From Acidimicrobiaceae bacterium (GTDB taxonomy: Bacteria; Actinomycetota; Acidimicrobiia; Acidimicrobiales; Ilumatobacteraceae): a DNA stretch of 18,281 nucleotides. The position numbers and the translations under genes are program-made. Where the stretch lies: contig CANLHV010000011.1 of assembly GCA_947490975.1 (NCBI GenBank), positions 1 to 18,281 on the forward strand. The letters run 5' to 3'. Below are positions 14,287 through 18,281 of this stretch, one piece after another (positions within the stretch are counted from its first letter, which is position 1; every line of letters starts with the position of its first letter). The notes under the pieces were generated by a model that was given only the letters and a program-made list of their open reading frames with translations, was not told where the DNA came from and did not search any database.

Positions 14287-15458
14287 AGATTTATTCGTTC
14301 TATCCACAAGCCTGGGGCGGCTATTTCATTGGGTGTGGGCAGATTTCCTTCGCGAGCCCATAGGCGTGCCAGCCCAGTTTCGCCCTGCCGTTCGATGACA
14401 CCGGCGATGAATTTTTCGCCACGATCGACTTGATCATCGGTCAAGTAAATGCCAAAAAGTTGCTCGACATATTGGTCTTGCGAACTCGATTCGACTCTTC
14501 TTCGACGAAAAGCCTCTGAAATCTGGGCGCCGTTGCCAAGAATTCGGTTGGCAACAGTGTCTACAACATGGTCGACGTAGCAAATTATTGCGCAAATGAT
14601 TGCATCAAGTTTGGGGGCTAATGCTTGTTGTTTGGCTGACCTTTCGTCGCCGAGCAGCAGTGTTGGGTCTCCTAAGAGTTTCTGCATCATTGCCGCTGGG
14701 TCAGTGTTGGTGACGTCAATATTTGTAAGGCGTTGACCCAGTGCGTTTGGATTCGGATTAAAGCCTGCAACGTGTTGCTTAACCAAGTTGGTGACGGCAT
14801 CACGCACAAAGTCGATGCGAAATAGCGCGTGAAATGTCAACTCTTGAATCAGAAGCCACATTTGCATGTCTTCAACTTTGATACTCCAGTCTTTGGCAAA
14901 TTCTTCGCTGTTGCGAACCACAAACAAAAGTTGCGACTTAGGCTCACGCGGAAGTGGCAAGTCGTATTGACCAAATGTTCGCAGTGAGAGTTGTCCGATC
15001 ATTGAACCGACCGACATACCGAGCATTGCTGGTGCCATCATTTTTGTGAGGTTTGACATCATCGCATCCATGCCGTTTGATTCAAGGTCGAGATTCTCGC
15101 CGCCGATTGTCGAGTTTGAATTGCCAGAAAAGTCTGAAAAGTAAAACTTAAATGCTTCGACTGTGTGGTGTACCCAAGTTGAGCGTGTTACAACGTCAAT
15201 AACAGGAGGCTGAGTTGTATCACTTGTTGATAACCCGGTGACATCTCGAACATGCAAATCTGCGACAGCAGCGAGTTGGTGTACCGCAATTCGAGAAGTG
15301 GGCTCAACATTTGGCTCGGTGCTTGAGTTTGTCGCGGCCATCATTGCAAACTGTCGCGCCATGTCCCATTGCACTGGGCCGGCGCTCGACATTGCTTTGG
15401 CAATTTGCTCAAAAAATGGAAACCCTGAAGCTGAGAACTCATTGGGATCTTGAGGCAT
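14283..15458 (-). CDS. DUF2342 / Zincin_2 family protein, zinc motif degenerate
   Basis: 391 residues. The N-terminus (residues 1-110, with WDMARQFAMM and the VTRSTWVHHTVEAF segment), a Met/Gly-rich middle (MLGMSVGSMIGQLSLRTFGQ) and the C-terminus (RRRRVESSSQDQYVEQLFGI) match actinobacterial proteins annotated as zinc-dependent metalloproteases or putative hydrolases. In the family the helix with E-V-x-H or HEVxH holds the active site; here it reads QELTFH (205-210), with Phe where the zinc-binding His is expected and a His one position later. Catalytic activity is therefore doubtful. No signal peptide. The ATG at 15458 has a TATCAT -10 element 6 bases upstream on the minus strand and no ribosome site. 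Confidence 0.82.
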   Translation of the reverse strand: MPQDPNEFSASGFPFFEQIAKAMSSAGPVQWDMARQFAMMAATNSSTEPNVEPTSRIAVHQLAAVADLHVRDVTGLSTSDTTQPPVIDVVTRSTWVHHTVEAFKFYFSDFSGNSNSTIGGENLDLESNGMDAMMSNLTKMMAPAMLGMSVGSMIGQLSLRTFGQYDLPLPREPKSQLLFVVRNSEEFAKDWSIKVEDMQMWLLIQELTFHALFRIDFVRDAVTNLVKQHVAGFNPNPNALGQRLTNIDVTNTDPAAMMQKLLGDPTLLLGDERSAKQQALAPKLDAIICAIICYVDHVVDTVANRILGNGAQISEAFRRRRVESSSQDQYVEQLFGIYLTDDQVDRGEKFIAGVIERQGETGLARLWAREGNLPTPNEIAAPGLWIERINL

Positions 15459-15464
15459 AGACAG

Positions 15465-15470
15465 ATGATA
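15465..15470 (-). promoter_or_regulatory. -10 element (TATCAT) for a leaderless DUF2342 transcript
   Basis: On the minus strand TATCAT (5 of 6 to TATAAT) ends 6 bases before the ATG at 15458. No Shine-Dalgarno is present. Confidence 0.45.
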
Positions 15471-15535
15471 GGCAGACCAAAAATGAATTCATCAGTTCTT
15501 GAAGAGTGGCGAATGGCTCAGTTCGCAGTCAGAGG

Positions 15536-15541
15536 TACACT
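15536..15541 (+). promoter_or_regulatory. -10 element (TACACT) deciding the moaE start
   Basis: TACACT ends exactly 7 bases before the ATG at 15549, where the conserved MoaE fold begins shortly after. This favours a leaderless start there over upstream in-frame ATGs. Confidence 0.4.
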
Positions 15542-15548
15542 TATTTTG

Positions 15549-16040
15549 ATGTCATCATCGCACAACAAAGTTGAAGTCGACACTCGACTTGAGTTGACTA
15601 GTGAAGTTCTTGATGTTGGCTCTGTTTACAACTGGGCGGCTATCGAATCATGCGGTGCGGTCGTAGTTTTTTCAGGAATTGTGCGTGACAACGCTGACGG
15701 ACGCACTGACGTAAAGTCTTTGACTTATGAGGCTTACGAAGATCAGGTAGTACCGAAGCTTGAAATCATTGCCGATGAGATGCGCTCACGATGGAGTGAT
15801 CTCGGGCGAATCGCTCTGATTCATCGTGTGGGCAAACTAGAACTTACCGAGTCGTCTGTCTTGGTGGTCGTTTCTTCACCACATCGCCCTGAAGCTTTTG
15901 CTGCGGCAAGATATGCGATCGATGCATTGAAAATTAGCGTGCCGATTTGGAAACAAGAAAACTGGAAAGACGGAAGTGATTGGGGCACAAATAGCCACGA
16001 AATTTCTGACGCACGCAAAGTGAAGAGCTCAACGCTGTGA
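15549..16040 (+). CDS. moaE: Molybdopterin synthase catalytic subunit MoaE
   Basis: 163 residues from the ATG at 15549. Active-site residues are present: Arg46 (SGIVRDN), His112-Arg113 (SPHRPEAF), and the two lysines Lys128 (DALK) and Lys135 (PIWK), seven apart as in E. coli MoaE. It puts two sulfurs from thiocarboxylated MoaD onto cyclic pyranopterin monophosphate. No moaD or other molybdenum cofactor gene is in the window. Earlier in-frame ATGs exist at 15483 and 15513 (the latter with GAAGAG 6 bases upstream), so up to 22 more residues are possible; I prefer 15549 because conservation starts there and a -10 element sits 7 bases upstream. The stop overlaps the start of the next gene (GTGA). 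Confidence 0.9.
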   Translation: MSSSHNKVEVDTRLELTSEVLDVGSVYNWAAIESCGAVVVFSGIVRDNADGRTDVKSLTYEAYEDQVVPKLEIIADEMRSRWSDLGRIALIHRVGKLELTESSVLVVVSSPHRPEAFAAARYAIDALKISVPIWKQENWKDGSDWGTNSHEISDARKVKSSTL

Positions 16041-16258
16041 TAATTTTTGCCGCGTCAACACTTGCCGTATTTTTTGCGGCTGTTTCGATCGTCTCGGGTG
16101 TGAGCTTGGCATTGCTAGTGCTAACTCAAGACCGCTCAAGTACTTCTAACGAAGGTATGGCCGCGTTTCATCGGCACCTTGATGCATTGTCGGACGAATC
16201 GCGCGAGCACCTGCGAAGTCAGTTGCGAGAAGCCAAGCAGCGACAAACGAGGGGCTAG
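16037..16258 (+). CDS. Small single-span membrane protein between moaE and mreB
   Basis: 73 residues. One N-terminal membrane helix (about 2-30, hydrophobic with VFFAAVSIV and LALLVLT), then a short Ser/Thr/Asn linker and a charged amphipathic helix (LDALSDESREHLRSQLREAK) ending in a basic tail. The GTG start overlaps the moaE stop (GTGA), and its own stop is 3 bases before the mreB start, so all three are probably translated from one message. I do not recognise the family. The tight link to mreB suggests a membrane partner of MreB, which is inference. A chance ORF is unlikely given the coupling at both ends and the clear domain layout. Confidence 0.7.
   Translation: MIIFAASTLAVFFAAVSIVSGVSLALLVLTQDRSSTSNEGMAAFHRHLDALSDESREHLRSQLREAKQRQTRG
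16249..16254 (+). promoter_or_regulatory. Ribosome binding site for mreB
   Basis: GAGGGG lies 7 bases before the GTG at 16262, inside the last codons of the preceding gene. Confidence 0.6.
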
Positions 16259-16261
16259 TCA

Positions 16262-17266
16262 GTGGCACGCGACCTTGCAATCGACCTCGGCACCGCAAAC
16301 ACTCTCGTATATATGCAGGGTCGGGGCATCGTTATCAACGAGCCATCGGTTATTGCTGTAAATCGACGAAGTGGCGAAGTCTTGGCAACCGGCGAAGAGG
16401 CGTGGCAGATGATCGGTCGTACGCCTGGTTATATTGTCGCGGTTCGACCACTTCGTGGCGGAGCGATAACCGACTTCGAAGTCACCGAGAAAATGATTCG
16501 GCTGTTGTTGCAGCGCGCTGGTGTCTCTAAGTTTTCTCGACCAAAGGTTTTGATTTGCGTGCCTTCAGCGATCACCGAAGTAGAGCGTCGCGCGGTCACC
16601 GATGCAACTCGTCGGGCGGGTGCGGCCGATGCACAGTTGTTAGAACAACCAGTTGCGGCTGCGATTGGTGCGAATTTGCCGATTGACGAACCTGTTGGCA
16701 ACATGGTGATTGACATTGGCGGAGGCACAACCGAAACTGCAGTAATAAGTCTTGGTGGCATCGTTGCGCTCGAGGCAGTGCGCGTTGGCAGTTTCGATAT
16801 TGACACCGAGATTCAGTCGTTCGTTCGTCGTAAGCATGGCATTGCCATTGGCGAACGCACCGCAGAAGAAATAAAAAAGTCAATTGGCAGTGCAATGCCG
16901 ATGCCCGGTGACTCAGAGGCCGAGGTTCGTGGCCGAGATTTAGTAACTGGTTTGCCTAAGACAGTTATTTTGACATCCAAAGAAATTCGTGAAGCGATTG
17001 ACCCAGTGGTAACTCAAATGGTCGATTCGGTCGTGCGCTGCCTTGGTGTTGCACCACCAGAATTGTCGCAAGACTTCTTGAAACGCGGAATGTATTTGGT
17101 CGGCGGTGGTTCGTTGTTGCGTGGTATGGCTGAGCGAATTTCGAACGAAACACGTGTGCCCGTAAATATGTCGAACGAGCCCCTTGAAGCAGTTGTGCTT
17201 GGCGCCGGTCATTGCATTGAAAATTACGCAGCGCTGCGCGGTTTGTTTATGGACTCTCGTCGCTAA
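16262..17266 (+). CDS. mreB: Rod shape-determining actin homologue MreB
   Basis: 334 residues, full length for the family. Actin-fold motifs: phosphate 1 DLGTANTLVY (8-17), phosphate 2 DIGGGTTETAVIS, and the adenosine motif LVGGGSLLRGM. MreB forms membrane-bound filaments that guide lateral wall synthesis. The start is GTG with GAGGGG 7 bases upstream. No mreC, mreD, rodA or pbp2 follows; the next gene is a convergent thioesterase whose stop is 3 bases away. Many actinobacteria lack MreB or use it outside rod growth, so its role here is open. The upstream partner gene is the small membrane protein. Confidence 0.92.
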   Translation: MARDLAIDLGTANTLVYMQGRGIVINEPSVIAVNRRSGEVLATGEEAWQMIGRTPGYIVAVRPLRGGAITDFEVTEKMIRLLLQRAGVSKFSRPKVLICVPSAITEVERRAVTDATRRAGAADAQLLEQPVAAAIGANLPIDEPVGNMVIDIGGGTTETAVISLGGIVALEAVRVGSFDIDTEIQSFVRRKHGIAIGERTAEEIKKSIGSAMPMPGDSEAEVRGRDLVTGLPKTVILTSKEIREAIDPVVTQMVDSVVRCLGVAPPELSQDFLKRGMYLVGGGSLLRGMAERISNETRVPVNMSNEPLEAVVLGAGHCIENYAALRGLFMDSRR

Positions 17267-17269
17267 AAA

Positions 17270-18127
17270 CTATTTTTCAACGAGGCGCGTTAGTCCTTCT
17301 TGCACGACAGTGACAACTAGTTCACCGTTTGGTGAAAAAATATAGCCACTGGCGATACCGCGAGCGTTTGAAGTTGAGATTGCAGTTTGGTCATAAAGCA
17401 GCCAGTCATCTGCTCTAAACGGTCGATGAAACCACATCACATGGTCGAGACTCGCCATTTGAATGTTTTGTTCTGTCCATGATCGACCGTGTGGAAGCAA
17501 TGTTGTGTCGAGTAACGACATATCGCTGGCATAAGTAACGATGCAAGCATGGAGCACCGGGTCGTCGGGAAGTTTTCCGTCGGCGCGCATCCAAAGTTTT
17601 TGCCCTGGGCTCTTGAGGTTTTTGCGTGTTAGCGGGTCGGCGTCGATATAACGCAGATCAATTGGTCGCGGATGCGTGAACCATTCACCGATTTGTTCTT
17701 TGAATGGCTCCATGCGGGTTTTGAAGTCTGGCAGCGTCTCTGGGCGAGGCAGGTTTTTGGGCATTTCAATGAAATGGTCGAGTCCTGGTTCGGAAATCTG
17801 GAAACTGGCTTGCAGATTAAAGATTGCCTTTCCGTGTTGAATGGCAATCACACGGCGAGTCGTAAAACTCTTGCCATCGCGGATGCGGTCAACTTCATAG
17901 AGAATCGGAATTGTTGGGTCGCCCGGTCGCAGAAAGTAGGCATGAAGTGAATGCACATGTCGTGATTTATCGTCGACTGTGCGTGCGGCTGCAACGAGAG
18001 CTTGACCAGCGACTTGTCCGCCAAAAACTCGTTGACGGTTTTCTTGTGGTGAGACACCACGAAAAATGTTTACTTCGATAATTTCAAGATCTAGGAGAGC
18101 CACGAGATCATCAAGCGCAGATTGCAT
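17270..18127 (-). CDS. tesB: Acyl-CoA thioesterase II (TesB)
   Basis: 285 residues forming the double hotdog fold. The catalytic triad of the family is visible: Asp202 (YASDMSLL), Ser226 in ASLDHVMWFHRPF (Thr in E. coli), and Gln276 (VVQEGLTR). The N-terminal hotdog has RVFGGQVAGQALVAA and HSLHAYFLRPGD. It hydrolyses medium- and long-chain acyl-CoA to free acid and CoA. The ATG at 18127 has no ribosome site; AAGAAT lies 6 bases upstream, a weaker -10-like match. It is divergent from the right-end gene and convergent with mreB. Confidence 0.93.
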   Translation of the reverse strand: MQSALDDLVALLDLEIIEVNIFRGVSPQENRQRVFGGQVAGQALVAAARTVDDKSRHVHSLHAYFLRPGDPTIPILYEVDRIRDGKSFTTRRVIAIQHGKAIFNLQASFQISEPGLDHFIEMPKNLPRPETLPDFKTRMEPFKEQIGEWFTHPRPIDLRYIDADPLTRKNLKSPGQKLWMRADGKLPDDPVLHACIVTYASDMSLLDTTLLPHGRSWTEQNIQMASLDHVMWFHRPFRADDWLLYDQTAISTSNARGIASGYIFSPNGELVVTVVQEGLTRLVEK

Positions 18128-18159
18128 AGTTCTATTCTTGCATCTATACGCCGTAGAAC

Positions 18160-18186
18160 TTGATTAATTCTCAGCGCAGATAAGAT
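18160..18186 (+). promoter_or_regulatory. Promoter of the right-end gene, leaderless type
   Basis: TAAGAT (18181-18186) ends 7 bases before a GTG at 18194. TTGATT (18160-18165) is a possible -35 with a short spacer of 15. No Shine-Dalgarno is seen. Confidence 0.35.
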
Positions 18187-18193
18187 TTAGTGA

Positions 18194-18281
18194 GTGACGA
18201 TCGTCTGGAATGCTCAACGCGTCAGCGAGGGTCTCAGAGAAATCGACTCTGCGCGAGCATCGGTTTTGGCAAACGTCAAAC
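18194..18281 (+). CDS. Start of an unrecognised gene, cut by the window end
   Basis: The frame begins GTG ACG ATC GTC TGG, directly after an in-frame TGA, and reads TIVWNAQRVSEGLREIDSAR and onward for 29 codons without a stop. The composition looks like a soluble amphipathic helix. A GTG at 18190 in another frame is also open to the end (MSDDRLECSTRQ...), but its composition is poorer. The -10 element at the leaderless distance favours 18194. The product cannot be named from so little sequence. Confidence 0.4.
   Translation, partial: MTIVWNAQRVSEGLREIDSARASVLANVK

Noticed and set aside
1..18281. tRNA or rRNA genes, CRISPR arrays, insertion sequences, prophage or toxin-antitoxin pairs
   Set aside because: No cloverleaf-like region, spaced repeats, transposase, integrase or paired small toxin-like genes were seen on either strand.

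Overview
The window looks like chromosomal DNA of an actinobacterium of moderate G+C content. It carries a WhiB protein, a SenX3/RegX3-type two-component system with PhoU, a DUF2342 (Zincin_2) protein and a MoxR-like/VWA pair of the kind found in mycobacteria. Poly-Thr linkers, roughly balanced base composition, a TatA and an MreB gene would fit Acidimicrobiia, but that lineage is an inference. I see no mobile element, CRISPR array, tRNA or rRNA, and no gene-free stretch longer than about 120 bases. Both ends cut through genes.

Left part (1-5212): the 3' part of a secreted or surface-type protein with Gly, Thr and Pro/Thr linkers and a beta-rich domain (1-699); a MoxR/magnesium-chelatase-like AAA+ ATPase (734-2161); a complete minimal class III nucleotide cyclase on the opposite strand (2199-2750); the VWA-domain partner of the ATPase (2792-4810); and a WhiB iron-sulfur regulator (4929-5195).

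Middle (5217-13123): a formimidoyltransferase-family enzyme (minus), a short TatA gene (6070-6249), and then a phosphate/polyphosphate block. This block holds exopolyphosphatase ppx (minus), a divergent 108-aa protein of unknown function, polyphosphate kinase ppk1, and phoU-senX3-regX3. Polyphosphate synthesis, breakdown and phosphate signalling are thus within 7 kb. In front of phoU are four 11-bp phased repeats with GTTCAC in the first and last unit, resembling a Pho/RegX3 box and ending at the expected -35 position.

Right part (13177-18281): an MFS-type membrane protein, a DUF2342 protein with a degenerate zinc motif (minus), moaE, a small single-span membrane protein, mreB, acyl-CoA thioesterase II tesB (minus), and the first codons of an unrecognised gene.

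Across the window several genes without a Shine-Dalgarno sequence have a TAnnnT -10 hexamer ending 6-9 bases before the start codon (moxR-like, VWA, tatA, ppx, DUF2342, moaE, right-end gene). This is the arrangement of leaderless transcripts, and it helps choose starts. Genes are tightly packed, with convergent stops that overlap (14283-14286) or lie 3 bases apart (17266/17270).
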